From: Variovorax paradoxus
GTDB taxonomy: Bacteria; Pseudomonadota; Gammaproteobacteria; Burkholderiales; Burkholderiaceae_C
Length of the DNA stretch: 64,000 nucleotides
Assembly: GCF_024734665.1 (NCBI RefSeq)
Contig: NZ_CP102931.1
Coordinates: forward strand, 3,842,001-3,906,000
Direction of reading: 5' to 3'
The notes beneath the pieces are model-generated. The model was not told the DNA's origin, made no database searches, and saw only the letters and a list, made by a program, of their open reading frames with translations. Every line of letters begins with the position of its first letter. The stretch's first letter is position 1. Positions 43,074 through 51,608 of the stretch are shown here, one piece after another. The position numbers and the translations under genes were made by a program.

Positions 43074-44081
43074 TCAGAACTTCTTGTCGGCGGCGGGCAC
43101 CTGCGTCCAGAAGCTGGCGTCGTAGGCCTTCGACAGATCGGCCGGCGCCTTCAGCGCCTTGTAGCCGACGAGCTGCGCCTGCATCTTCTCCACCGTGGGC
43201 AGGTCGATGGCGAGGATGCCGTCGGTGGTGCCCTTGCCGGCCTTCACGAGCTTCTCGAATTCATCGAGCATGGCTTCCTGGTGCGCGCGGTTCAGGCTGG
43301 GGGCGGCGGCCATGACGATGTCGATGGCTTCCTTCTTGTTCTGCAGCGCGTACTTCCAGCCCTTGATGGTGGCGGTCAGGAAGGCCTGCACCTGCTGCGG
43401 CTTCTCGTTGCGGTACTTCTCCGACACGAGCACGGTGTCCTGCTGCACGACCACGCCGTAGTCGTCGGGCTTGATGAGCGTGAGCTTGTCACCCAGGCCC
43501 TGCTCCTTCAGCGTGTTGAGCTCGTTGTAGTAGGTGGCGGCGGCCACGTCGAACTGCTTCTCGACGAAGGGCGCCATGGAGCCCGACTGGGGAACGATGG
43601 TGAGGTCGCTCTGCTTCACGCCGGCCGAGGCGAGCATCGAGTACAGCGTGTACTGCGTGCCGGTGAACCAGGTCGCGACCTTCTTGCCCGCGAAGTCCTT
43701 CACCTTGGTGATGCCGGAGTCCTTGTACGTCACGTAGGTGAAAGGCGTGTTCTGCACGGTCACGCCGATGCAGACCAGCGGCAGGCCTTTCTCGCGGGCG
43801 AGCAGCACGGTCTCGGTGCCGCCGGCCAGGCCGAAGGTGTCGTTGCCCGAGGCGACCAGCGTCTCGACGTTCAGGTTGGGGCCGCCCGGGTTGATCGTCA
43901 GGTCGAGGCCGCCCTGGTCATAGAAGCCCTTGGCCTTGGCTACGTAGAAGCCGGCGAACTGCGCCTGCGCCAGCCACTTGAGGCGCAACGAGACCTTCTC
44001 GGCGGCAGACGCGGGCATGCCCGCCAGAAGAGCCATCGACGTTGCGACGGCGGCCAGGATACGCAAGGACTTGAAAGACAT
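43074..44081 (-). CDS. NMT1/THI5-type ABC transporter substrate-binding protein
   Basis: A 335-residue periplasmic protein with a signal peptide (AVATSMALLAGMPASAAE, cleavage near residue 27). The mature start LRLKWLAQAQFAGFYVAKAKGFY is the NMT1/ThiY-like pattern, which covers thiamine-precursor, pyrimidine and sulfonate binding proteins. It is the first gene of the minus-strand run. An inverted repeat lies directly in front of its ribosome site. The ligand is unknown; a nitrogen-containing compound is suggested by the downstream carbamoylase-like enzyme, aminotransferase and the divergent amidase. Confidence 0.92.
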   Translation of the reverse strand: MSFKSLRILAAVATSMALLAGMPASAAEKVSLRLKWLAQAQFAGFYVAKAKGFYDQGGLDLTINPGGPNLNVETLVASGNDTFGLAGGTETVLLAREKGLPLVCIGVTVQNTPFTYVTYKDSGITKVKDFAGKKVATWFTGTQYTLYSMLASAGVKQSDLTIVPQSGSMAPFVEKQFDVAAATYYNELNTLKEQGLGDKLTLIKPDDYGVVVQQDTVLVSEKYRNEKPQQVQAFLTATIKGWKYALQNKKEAIDIVMAAAPSLNRAHQEAMLDEFEKLVKAGKGTTDGILAIDLPTVEKMQAQLVGYKALKAPADLSKAYDASFWTQVPAADKKF

Positions 44082-44091
44082 TGGATGGCCT

Positions 44092-44126
44092 CATGGATAC
44101 AAAAAACTCTTTGAGCAGTATCCATG
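44092..44126. promoter_or_regulatory. Perfect 9-bp inverted repeat in the leader of the NMT1-type operon
   Basis: CATGGATAC (44092-44100) and GTATCCATG (44118-44126) are exact complements across a 17-base spacer. On the minus-strand mRNA the second arm lies right beside GAGG, the likely ribosome site. It could be a GntR-type operator (GTAT/ATAC halves) or an mRNA hairpin; the sequence alone cannot decide. Confidence 0.6.
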
Positions 44127-44218
44127 CCATGCAATTTCAGCCTGTTTTCTGGCGCCAGAAGCGCGAATTGGCCCGAAACATGCACCGGAGTGCAGCTTCC
44201 GCCCCACTTCGAGCCTTC

Positions 44219-45661
44219 ATGAACCGAATCCATGCGCTGACCGATCTTTCCGCCCGCGAGGCCGCCGGGCAGATGGCGCGCGGTGAACTGCGCGCCGCTG
44301 ACTACGCGCAGGCGCTGCTGGAACGCGCCAGCGCAATCGCACCCTTCGGCGCCCTGCTCCACCAGGACCCCGCGGCGCTTCACGCAGCCGCCGCCGCGCT
44401 CGATGCCGCACCGCGCCCCGCGCCGGGAACGCTGCCTCTATATGGCGTGCCGCTGGCCTTCAAGGACAACATCGACGTTGCCGGCATGCCGACCACGGCC
44501 GGCAGCCCGTGGATGGCGGACCATCGGCCGCGCATGCACGCCGGCGTAGCGCAGCGGCTGATCGACGCAGGCGCGCTGGTGCTCGGCAAGACGAATCTGC
44601 ACGAGTGGTCGCAGGGCGTCACCGGCAACAACCACGGCTTCGGACCGTCGCGCAATCCGTTCGACGCCACGCGCGTCACGGGCGGCTCCAGCGGCGGCAA
44701 CGCGGCGCTGCTGGGTCTGCGCGCCGCGCCAGTGGCCATCGGCACCGACACGGGCGGCTCGGTGCGCGTGCCGGCCGCGCTGTGCGGGCTGGTGGGCTTC
44801 CGGCCGACGGTGCACCGCTGGCCGGACGAAGGGCTGGTGCCGATATCGCCGACCTTCGATACCGCTGGCGTCATGGCGCGCTGCGTGGACGATTGCGTGC
44901 TGGTCGACCACGCAATCGCCGGTGGGCCGCTGCAGATTGCCCCGACACCGCTCACCGGCGTGCGCCTTGGCGTGCCCGAGGCCTACTTCTGGGAAGAGGT
45001 CGATCCGCCCGTGGCCGATTTGGCCCGCAAGCGCCTCGAGCTGCTGCGCGCAGCCGGCGCCGTGCTGGTGCCTTGCGACTTGGCCGAAGCCGGTGCGCTG
45101 TTCCAGGAAGGATCGATGACGATCTCGCTGCACGAGATCCTGCCCGCGCTGGCCGCCTACTTTGCGCGGCACGGCCGCCCCTTCGACGCGCGTGCTCTCA
45201 CCGACGCCGTGGTCAGCCCCGACGTGCGCCCGCTGTTCGAGCGCCTCTTCGGTGCAACCGCCATCACACCCGAGGCCTACGCCCACGCGCTGCACACCCT
45301 GCGCCCGCGCATGCAGGCGGCGTACCGCGACTGCTTTGCGCGGCACGACCTGGCCGCCCTCGTCTTCCCGACCAGCCCGCTGACCGCCGCGCGCATCGGC
45401 GAAGACGTGGAAGTGACGCTGTGCGGCCGCCCCACTTTGGCTTTTTCGGCCTACATCCGCAACACCGGCCCGGCCGGCATGGCGGGCTTGCCGGCGGTGA
45501 GCCTGCCGATGGGCCTCACCTCCAACGGCCTGCCCGCCGGGCTGGAATTGACCGGCGCGCAAGGCGCCGACACGCCGCTGCTGGCACTGGCGCTCGGCAT
45601 CGAAGCCGCGCTACCCGAAGCACCAATCGCCCCAAGCGTGCAGAAGTTGGCAAGCCACTGA
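44219..45661 (+). CDS. Amidase (amidase signature family)
   Basis: A 480-residue amidase with the Ser-cisSer-Lys triad at family spacing: K82 in FKDNIDVAG, S157 in GGSSGGN and S181 in DTGGSVRVPA. The N-terminal open frame reaches 44081, but MNRIHAL at 44219 is where homology begins; no strong ribosome site is seen. It is divergent from the NMT1-type importer. It most likely hydrolyses an amide related to the imported compound and releases ammonia or an amine. Confidence 0.9.
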   Translation: MNRIHALTDLSAREAAGQMARGELRAADYAQALLERASAIAPFGALLHQDPAALHAAAAALDAAPRPAPGTLPLYGVPLAFKDNIDVAGMPTTAGSPWMADHRPRMHAGVAQRLIDAGALVLGKTNLHEWSQGVTGNNHGFGPSRNPFDATRVTGGSSGGNAALLGLRAAPVAIGTDTGGSVRVPAALCGLVGFRPTVHRWPDEGLVPISPTFDTAGVMARCVDDCVLVDHAIAGGPLQIAPTPLTGVRLGVPEAYFWEEVDPPVADLARKRLELLRAAGAVLVPCDLAEAGALFQEGSMTISLHEILPALAAYFARHGRPFDARALTDAVVSPDVRPLFERLFGATAITPEAYAHALHTLRPRMQAAYRDCFARHDLAALVFPTSPLTAARIGEDVEVTLCGRPTLAFSAYIRNTGPAGMAGLPAVSLPMGLTSNGLPAGLELTGAQGADTPLLALALGIEAALPEAPIAPSVQKLASH

Positions 45662-45740
45662 ACGCGGCGTCGCCAAAACACTACGCCCCTTCGCGTAACA
45701 GGCCTTCACGACTTGATGCGGGATCGGCGATGCTCAAGGC

Positions 45741-46043
45741 ATGCCCGCAAATTCACGACCGCCCCACCGCCCGGGATGGCGCGCCGCCGCACTGATCTAC
45801 ACGGTCACCGGCGCCGTCTGCATCCTGGCCTGTGCCGTCGTGCCCGACAGCGAGGCCGGCATGCTAGTCGCCATCGCTGGCGGGCTGCCGTGGTCGCTGA
45901 GCCTGCTGACGCTCGACCTCTCGCCCGGCGTCGCGAACACGGCGCTGATGATGTTGGCCGGCAGCTGGGCGATCAATGCCGCGCTGCTGTGGTGGCTGGC
46001 GCTGCGGCGGCCCGGGCACCATGGGCCGTCGCACCCGGCATAG
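45741..46043 (+). CDS. Small membrane protein of unknown function
   Basis: A 100-residue protein with three hydrophobic segments (ALIYTVTGAVCILACAVV, MLVAIAGGLPWSLSLLTL, MLAGSWAINAALLWWLAL). It stands alone, 79 bp after the amidase stop. Its last 71 bases overlap the end of the convergent LivF-type ATPase gene, where that protein has a low-complexity tail. No family is recognised. Confidence 0.65.
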   Translation: MPANSRPPHRPGWRAAALIYTVTGAVCILACAVVPDSEAGMLVAIAGGLPWSLSLLTLDLSPGVANTALMMLAGSWAINAALLWWLALRRPGHHGPSHPA

Positions 46044-46770
46044 CGCCACCCTCTGAGGCATCGGCATCCAGCCCCAGGTAGGCGCGCCGCAACTCCGGCC
46101 GCGCCATCAGCTCTTCCGGCCGGCCCAGCGCGACGATGCGCCCTTCTTCCAGCACCGCGGCGCGCTCGGCCACGTCGAGCGCCATGCCCACGTTCTGCTC
46201 CACCAGCAGCACCGCGATGCCGTCGGCATGGATTCGCCGGATGGCGGTGAACATGTCGAGCACGATGCTCGGCGCCAGCCCCAGCGAAGGCTCGTCGAGC
46301 AGCAGCAGCTTGGGGCGCGCCATGAGCGCGCGGCCGATGGCCACCATCTGCTGCTGGCCGCCTGAGAGCGAACCCGCCGGCTGCTCCAGCTTTTCCGTCA
46401 GCGCGGGGAACAGCGTGCAGACGTGTTCCATCGAGCGAGCGCGTTCGAGGCGCGCCGCGCGCAGGTAGCTGCCGAGCTCCAGGTTCTCGCGCACCGTCAT
46501 CTCGGTGAACAGGCGCCGCCCCTCGGGCACCAGTGCGATGCCCTGCGCGCAGAAGCGATGCGGCGCCAGGCGCGAGATGTCCTGCCCCTCGAAGCGCATG
46601 CGGCCGGCGCTGATGCGGTGCAGCCCCGCCACCGCATTGATGAGCGTGCTCTTGCCCGCGCTGTTCGGCCCGACGATGCACAGCAGCTCGCCCTTGCCGA
46701 TGGACAGCGACACATCCCACAGCGCGGTGGCCTGCCCGTAGGCGACGCGGATGGATTCGAGTTCAAGCAT
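45973..46770 (-). CDS. LivF-type ABC ATP-binding protein of the second Liv system
   Basis: A 265-residue ATPase with Walker A GPNSAGKST, signature LSGGQQQMVAIGRAL and Walker B LLLLDEPSLGLAP. After the normal end (AYLGLD, about residue 234) it has a 30-residue Ala-rich tail, which coincides with the overlap with the convergent small membrane gene. The ATG at 46770 overlaps the preceding permease-ATPase fusion by 8 bases. It partners the fused LivG domain encoded just upstream. Confidence 0.93.
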   Translation of the reverse strand: MLELESIRVAYGQATALWDVSLSIGKGELLCIVGPNSAGKSTLINAVAGLHRISAGRMRFEGQDISRLAPHRFCAQGIALVPEGRRLFTEMTVRENLELGSYLRAARLERARSMEHVCTLFPALTEKLEQPAGSLSGGQQQMVAIGRALMARPKLLLLDEPSLGLAPSIVLDMFTAIRRIHADGIAVLLVEQNVGMALDVAERAAVLEEGRIVALGRPEELMARPELRRAYLGLDADASEGGAMPGATAHGARAAAAPATTAARH

Positions 46771-48562
46771 GGGCCAGCTCCCTTTCGACACCCGCCACGG
46801 ACGACGCGGCAGGCACCTCCGGCTCCATGGCCTGGCCCAGGTAGGCCGACACCACTTCGGGCCGCTGCATCACGTCATGCGGCGCGCCTTCGGCCAGCAC
46901 CTCGCCGCGGTTGAACACCACGATGCGGTCGCACAGCGCCATCACCGCGCGCATCACGTGCTCGACGAAGACGATGGTCGCGCCCTGGTCACGAATGCGG
47001 CGGATGAGCGCCACGGCCTCGTCGATTTCCGAAGGCGTGAGGCCCGACAGCACCTCGTCGAGCATCAGCACCTGCGGCCGCGAGGCCAGTGCCCGCGCGA
47101 ACTCGAGGAACTTGCGCTGGTGCAGGTTCAGCTCCGCCGGCAAGGCGTGCGCGCGCTCGGTGAGTCCGGTGAAGGCCAGCCATTGCCACGCCTCGCCTTC
47201 CGCCGTCTGACGGTCGAGCGCGGCGGCGCCGAACATCGCCGGCAGCGCCACGTTCTCCAGCACCGTCAGGTGCGCGAAGGGACGCGGGATCTGATACGTG
47301 CGCGCAATGCCGCCCTGCGCAATGCGGTGCGCCGGCACGCCCGAGATGCGTCGCCCCCCGAACTCGATGACCCCGGCGGTCACCGCATAGTGCCCACTCG
47401 CAACATTGATGAAGGTCGACTTGCCAGAGCCGTTGGGCCCGAGCAGGCCGAGGATCTCTCCACGCCGCACCTCGAGGCTCACGCCGCGCAGCGCATGCAC
47501 GCCCTTGAAGGACTTGCGCACGCCCTCGGCACGCAGCAGCACTTCGCCGGTAATGCCGACGGGTTTCTTCACTTCATCAGCCACGGCCACATGCACCGGC
47601 GCGGACGAAGCAGCAGGCGCACCGCGCCGCGCGTTCCACCACTTCAGCGCCTGCCCCAGCAGGCCTTCGGGCATGAAGAGGATCACCACGATCAGCACCA
47701 GCCCCGTCAGGCCCTTGCCGATGATCGCGCTGTCGCCGCCCGTGAAGGCATACAGCAGCAGCGTGATCGCCGTCGCGCCGACGATCGGTCCGGCCCAGTG
47801 CCGCGTGCCACCGAGCACCGACATCAGCACCACCGTGAGCGGCATCGCGATGGTGAAGGTGTCGCCCGTGGTCACGTACGACACGAAGAGCGCATGCACG
47901 CCGCCCACCACGCCCGCCAGCCCGCACGAGAGCGCGAAGGCGCCGAGCTTGAAGCGGTACGTGGGCACGCCCATCACCTCGGCCACGTCCTCGTCGTCAT
48001 GAATGGCGAACAGCCCGGTGCCGAAGCGCGAGTGGTACACGGCCAGCGAAGCCAGCACCGTCAACACCGCCACGCCCAAGGCCAGCAGATAGAAGGTGCC
48101 CGACGCCGTCGGCCCGATCTGCGGCACCGCCACCGCGCTCATGTACACGCCCGGCCCACCGTCGATGGGCGTGTTGAGGATGATGGTCGCCACCACGAAG
48201 GTGGCGGCCAGCGTGAGCAGCGAGAACAGCTCGGCGCGCACCGCCTGCACGCGGAAAGCCACGGCGCCCAGCAGCGTGCCGAACAGCGCGGCCACCGCGG
48301 CGGCGGCCGGCAGCGTCCAGAGAAACGGAATGTCGAAGCGCGTCGCCAGCGTGGCCGTGGTGTACATGCCGATGCCGAAGAACGCGCCGTGCCCGAACGA
48401 GAAATACCCCGAGTAGCCCGACAGCAGGTTCCACGAGGTGGCCAGCGCGACCCAGTGCAGCACCAGGTACAGAATCGATTCGTAGAACGCCGGCAGTCCG
48501 AGCCACGGCACCACGGCAAGCCCCGCGCCGGCCGCAAGAATCAGCAGGAACGAGCGCTTCAT
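46763..48562 (-). CDS. Fused LivM-type permease and LivG-type ATPase
   Basis: A 599-residue protein. Residues about 1-320 are a LivM permease (WVALATSWNLLSGYSGYFSFGHGAFFGIGMY in the first third) and residues about 350-590 a LivG ATPase with Walker A GPNGSGKST and Walker B LMLDEVLSGLTPSE. The signature reads LNLHQRKFLEFARALA, a degenerate LSGGQ. The linker (ARRGAPAASSAPVHVAV) is low in complexity, and no stop or start separates the halves. Such fusions occur in some proteobacterial Liv operons. It overlaps the LivH-type stop by 4 bases at its start and the LivF-type gene by 8 bases at its end. Confidence 0.93.
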   Translation of the reverse strand: MKRSFLLILAAGAGLAVVPWLGLPAFYESILYLVLHWVALATSWNLLSGYSGYFSFGHGAFFGIGMYTTATLATRFDIPFLWTLPAAAAVAALFGTLLGAVAFRVQAVRAELFSLLTLAATFVVATIILNTPIDGGPGVYMSAVAVPQIGPTASGTFYLLALGVAVLTVLASLAVYHSRFGTGLFAIHDDEDVAEVMGVPTYRFKLGAFALSCGLAGVVGGVHALFVSYVTTGDTFTIAMPLTVVLMSVLGGTRHWAGPIVGATAITLLLYAFTGGDSAIIGKGLTGLVLIVVILFMPEGLLGQALKWWNARRGAPAASSAPVHVAVADEVKKPVGITGEVLLRAEGVRKSFKGVHALRGVSLEVRRGEILGLLGPNGSGKSTFINVASGHYAVTAGVIEFGGRRISGVPAHRIAQGGIARTYQIPRPFAHLTVLENVALPAMFGAAALDRQTAEGEAWQWLAFTGLTERAHALPAELNLHQRKFLEFARALASRPQVLMLDEVLSGLTPSEIDEAVALIRRIRDQGATIVFVEHVMRAVMALCDRIVVFNRGEVLAEGAPHDVMQRPEVVSAYLGQAMEPEVPAASSVAGVERELAHA

Positions 48563-49419
48563 GCCACCCTCCCCGGCCGCACCAGCAGCACGAACATCAG
48601 CAGCGAGAACGACACCAGCGGCGCCCATGAAGGCGCGGTGATCGTCATGGTCACGGCCTCGGTCACGCCGATGATGCAGCCCGCGATCAGCGGCCCGAGC
48701 GGGCGACCGAGCCCACCCAGCATCACGGCCGCGAACACCACGCCGATCCACGCATAGATCTGCGATGGCGACAGCGTGTACGCCAGCGCAATGCACACGC
48801 CCGCCACGCCGGCCAGCGCCGCGTTGAGACCCGAGAGCATCAGCGCCAGCGCGTTCTGGTTCACGCCGAAGGCCGCGGCGATGGGCGCGTCTTCGGCGGC
48901 AGCGCGCATCGCCTTGCCCAGGTCGGTGCGGCGCAGCGCGAACCACACCGCCAGCGAGATGCCCACGCCCAGCGCCAGCGTGATGAGCTCGGGCACCGGC
49001 AGATAGAGCGGGCCGATCTGCAGCTTGTGCTCCGCGTAGCTCGATTCGAGCTTGCGGTAGTCGGCCGTCCAGGTCCACTGCAGGAGCGCTTCGATGATCA
49101 CTGTGATGCCGAAGGTCACGAGCAGCGAGTTGAAGGGGCTCACGCGAAAGCGCGTCAGCACCCAGTGCAGTGCCACGCCCAGCACGAAGAACAGCGGCAC
49201 GATCACCACCAGCGTGAGCAGCGGATCGACACCATGGTGGCTCGACAGTTCGTACGTGAGATAGGCACCCAGAAAGGCGAGCGCGAAGTGCGCCAGGTTG
49301 ATCTGCCGCAGCATCCCCCACGACAGGCTGAGGCCGAGCCCCAGCAGACCGTAGAGCGCCCCGGTGAACAGGCCCGCCAGGATCGACTGGGCCAGCAGCG
49401 TGGCACTGGGGAAGCTCAT
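48559..49419 (-). CDS. LivH-type ABC permease of the second Liv system
   Basis: A 286-residue permease with eight or more membrane segments, starting SILAGLFTGALYGLLGLGLSLSWG with the LivH-type QINLAHFALAFLGAY loop. The start at 49419 is coupled by TGATG to the binding-protein stop. It completes the channel with the fused permease-ATPase. Confidence 0.92.
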   Translation of the reverse strand: MSFPSATLLAQSILAGLFTGALYGLLGLGLSLSWGMLRQINLAHFALAFLGAYLTYELSSHHGVDPLLTLVVIVPLFFVLGVALHWVLTRFRVSPFNSLLVTFGITVIIEALLQWTWTADYRKLESSYAEHKLQIGPLYLPVPELITLALGVGISLAVWFALRRTDLGKAMRAAAEDAPIAAAFGVNQNALALMLSGLNAALAGVAGVCIALAYTLSPSQIYAWIGVVFAAVMLGGLGRPLGPLIAGCIIGVTEAVTMTITAPSWAPLVSFSLLMFVLLVRPGRVA

Positions 49420-50651
49420 CAGCTGGTCACCCCGCGCGTCTGCAGCTTCACGCCGGGGGCGGCCCACTCCTTCGGCCACACCACCACCCACTTGCCGTTC
49501 TGCACCTGCTTGACCTTGCCGAGGTCGTCGCCGAAGTTGCCGCGCTCGTTGAAGCGCAGCTTGCCCTGGATGGTGTCGACCTTGTTGGCGCGCAGCCAGG
49601 TGGCCATGGCCTTGTCGTCGATGCCCTTGGTGGCGACCACGGCGGCTTCGATGATCTGCCAGGCCGAGAACGACGCGGCCGCCTGCGTCTCCACCGCCGT
49701 GTCGGGCATGCCGGCCTTGGCCGCGCGTTCGCGATAGACCTTCACGAACTCGGCGGCCGTCGGGTTGTCGGTGAACGGCGGATGGTCTTCGAAGATGGTG
49801 GTGGCCAGCGCGCCGTTGGCCTCGGGCGCCTTGAGCATCGGCGCGGGCGCGGGCACGTGATAGAAGTGATGCAGCGGCGCGTAGTCGATCTTCTTCATTG
49901 CGTCGAGCAACTGGTTGCCTTCGAGGCCGATGGCGCCGTTCCAGATGAAGTCGGGGTTGGCCTCCTTCAGCCGGCCGGCGATGGGGCCGAAGTCGCGGTT
50001 GCCGAAGTCCCACTCGAGAAACAGCACTTCCTTCAGGCCCCGCTGCTTCGCCACCTCGCGCGCGCCCAGCGCCACGAAGTGCACCGAGGGGAACTTGCTG
50101 GTGACGATGGCGATGGTCTTCGGCGGTTTGGGCGAGGTGGCCAGCGCATCCATGACCATGGCGGGCATCGTCTTCTCGGGGTCGGGGCCGAGCGACCACG
50201 CCGGAAACTGCTGGTCGTACTTGGCCAGGCTCGGAATGCCGAAGGTGTGGTGCACCAGCGTCTTGTTGTAGCGCTGGGCCACGCCCATGGCCGAAAGAAT
50301 CGCGCCCGTGGCATACGGGCCGATGAGCAGGTCGACCTTGTCGGCCGTCACGAGCTGCTCGTACAGCGTGCGCGCGAGGTCGGGCTTGGACTGGTCGTCC
50401 TTCAGCACCCACTCCACCGGCCGGCCCAGCAGGCCGCCGCGCTGGTTGAGCGACTCCACGTAGATCTCGCCCGTGAGCTTGTGCACGAGCCCCGTGGCCG
50501 AGAGCGGCCCGGTGAGCGCCAGCGTGCCGCCCACGCGGATGGGCTTGCCCGAAGGCTGCTGCGCGGCGGCGGTGCCGCTGAACAGCGCGCTGGTGCCGAG
50601 AGCACCGAAAGCGCTGGCAGCCGCGACGAAGGAACGACGATCGATGCTCAT
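49419..50651 (-). CDS. Liv-type ABC substrate-binding protein of the ring-cleavage operon
   Basis: A 410-residue periplasmic protein with a twin-arginine-like start (IDRRSFVAAASAFGALG) and mature part opening IRVGGTLALTGPLSATG. It follows the FAH-family gene by 63 bp and precedes the LivH, LivM-G and LivF genes. Operon mates are an extradiol-type VOC enzyme and an FAH hydrolase, so an aromatic acid or a related cyclic acid is a likely ligand; this is inference. Confidence 0.92.
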   Translation of the reverse strand: MSIDRRSFVAAASAFGALGTSALFSGTAAAQQPSGKPIRVGGTLALTGPLSATGLVHKLTGEIYVESLNQRGGLLGRPVEWVLKDDQSKPDLARTLYEQLVTADKVDLLIGPYATGAILSAMGVAQRYNKTLVHHTFGIPSLAKYDQQFPAWSLGPDPEKTMPAMVMDALATSPKPPKTIAIVTSKFPSVHFVALGAREVAKQRGLKEVLFLEWDFGNRDFGPIAGRLKEANPDFIWNGAIGLEGNQLLDAMKKIDYAPLHHFYHVPAPAPMLKAPEANGALATTIFEDHPPFTDNPTAAEFVKVYRERAAKAGMPDTAVETQAAASFSAWQIIEAAVVATKGIDDKAMATWLRANKVDTIQGKLRFNERGNFGDDLGKVKQVQNGKWVVVWPKEWAAPGVKLQTRGVTS

Positions 50652-50714
50652 TTTTTGTCTCCGTAATTGTTTTGGTTTTGGTCAGCGCGGCATTGGTGCT
50701 GCTGCTGCCGCTGC

Positions 50715-51569
50715 TCAGTCGCCGTCGACGACGGGGTTCGAAAGAAGGCCCACGCCTTCGATCTCCACTTCGCACACGTCGCCGGCCTTCATGAAGATCT
50801 GCGGCTTGCGCGCCAGGCCCACGCCCGAGGGCGTGCCGGCGATGATGATGTCGCCCGGCTGCAGCGCGAAGGGCTCGGAGCACACCGACACCAGCGTGGC
50901 GACGTCGAAGATCATGTCGCGCGTGTTGGCGTCCTGCAGCACGGTGCCGTTCAGTCGCGTCTGCAGCTTCAGGCCGGTGGCGCCCGCGGGCAGTTCGTCG
51001 GCGGTGACGAACTCGGGGCCGAAGGAACCCGAGCGATCGAAGTTCTTGCCCATCATCCATTGCGCGGACTTGAACTGGTAGTCGCGGATGGAGCCGTCGT
51101 TGAACACCGAGTAGCCCGCCACATGGTTCAGCGCATCGCCCTTCTTGATGTAGCGCCCGGCCTTGCCGATGACCACCAGCAGCTCGCCTTCGTAGTCGAA
51201 CTGCGTCGACACGTGCGGTCGCACGATGGGCTGGTTATGGCCGACCCACGACGATGGAAAGCGATGGAACAGCACCGGGTAGGTCGGCGGATCGAATTTG
51301 CTTTCGGCGGCGTGGTCGATGTAGTTGAGGCCCACCGCAATGGCCTTGGAAGGCGACTGCACTGGCGGCAGCCAGTCGATGTCGGACAGCGGCAGGCGCG
51401 CGCGGGCCGCGTCGCCGGCCTTCTTCGCGGCGGCCATGGCTTCGGGGCCGGCGCGCAGAAGTTCGTCTAGCGTGGCGGGCAGGCCAGCGGCTGTGAGGTC
51501 GACGACCTCCTGGCCGAGGCGCAGGCCGAGGGCCGGCTTGCCGTTGTGGTTGAAGGCGAGGAGACGCAT
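50715..51569 (-). CDS. Fumarylacetoacetate hydrolase (FAH) family protein
   Basis: A 284-residue FAH-fold enzyme. Family motifs are AVGLNYIDHAAES, FDYEGELLVVIGK with the E-x-E metal ligands, IRDYQFKSAQWM and GDIIIAGTPSGVGL near the end. Members hydrolyse or hydrate beta-diketo acids or 2-hydroxy-dienoates from meta-cleavage. It lies between the VOC enzyme (39 bp upstream) and the binding protein, as a second-step enzyme after ring opening would. Confidence 0.9.
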   Translation of the reverse strand: MRLLAFNHNGKPALGLRLGQEVVDLTAAGLPATLDELLRAGPEAMAAAKKAGDAARARLPLSDIDWLPPVQSPSKAIAVGLNYIDHAAESKFDPPTYPVLFHRFPSSWVGHNQPIVRPHVSTQFDYEGELLVVIGKAGRYIKKGDALNHVAGYSVFNDGSIRDYQFKSAQWMMGKNFDRSGSFGPEFVTADELPAGATGLKLQTRLNGTVLQDANTRDMIFDVATLVSVCSEPFALQPGDIIIAGTPSGVGLARKPQIFMKAGDVCEVEIEGVGLLSNPVVDGD

Positions 51570-51608
51570 GGGATTCCTTTGTGATTCGGATGCAGAGAAG
51601 AAACGGTC

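Noticed and set aside
46751..48757. 668-residue plus-strand open frame across the Liv fusion gene
   Set aside because: His/Arg/Gln-rich composition typical of antisense reading in GC-rich DNA; the fused permease-ATPase on the minus strand has intact motifs.
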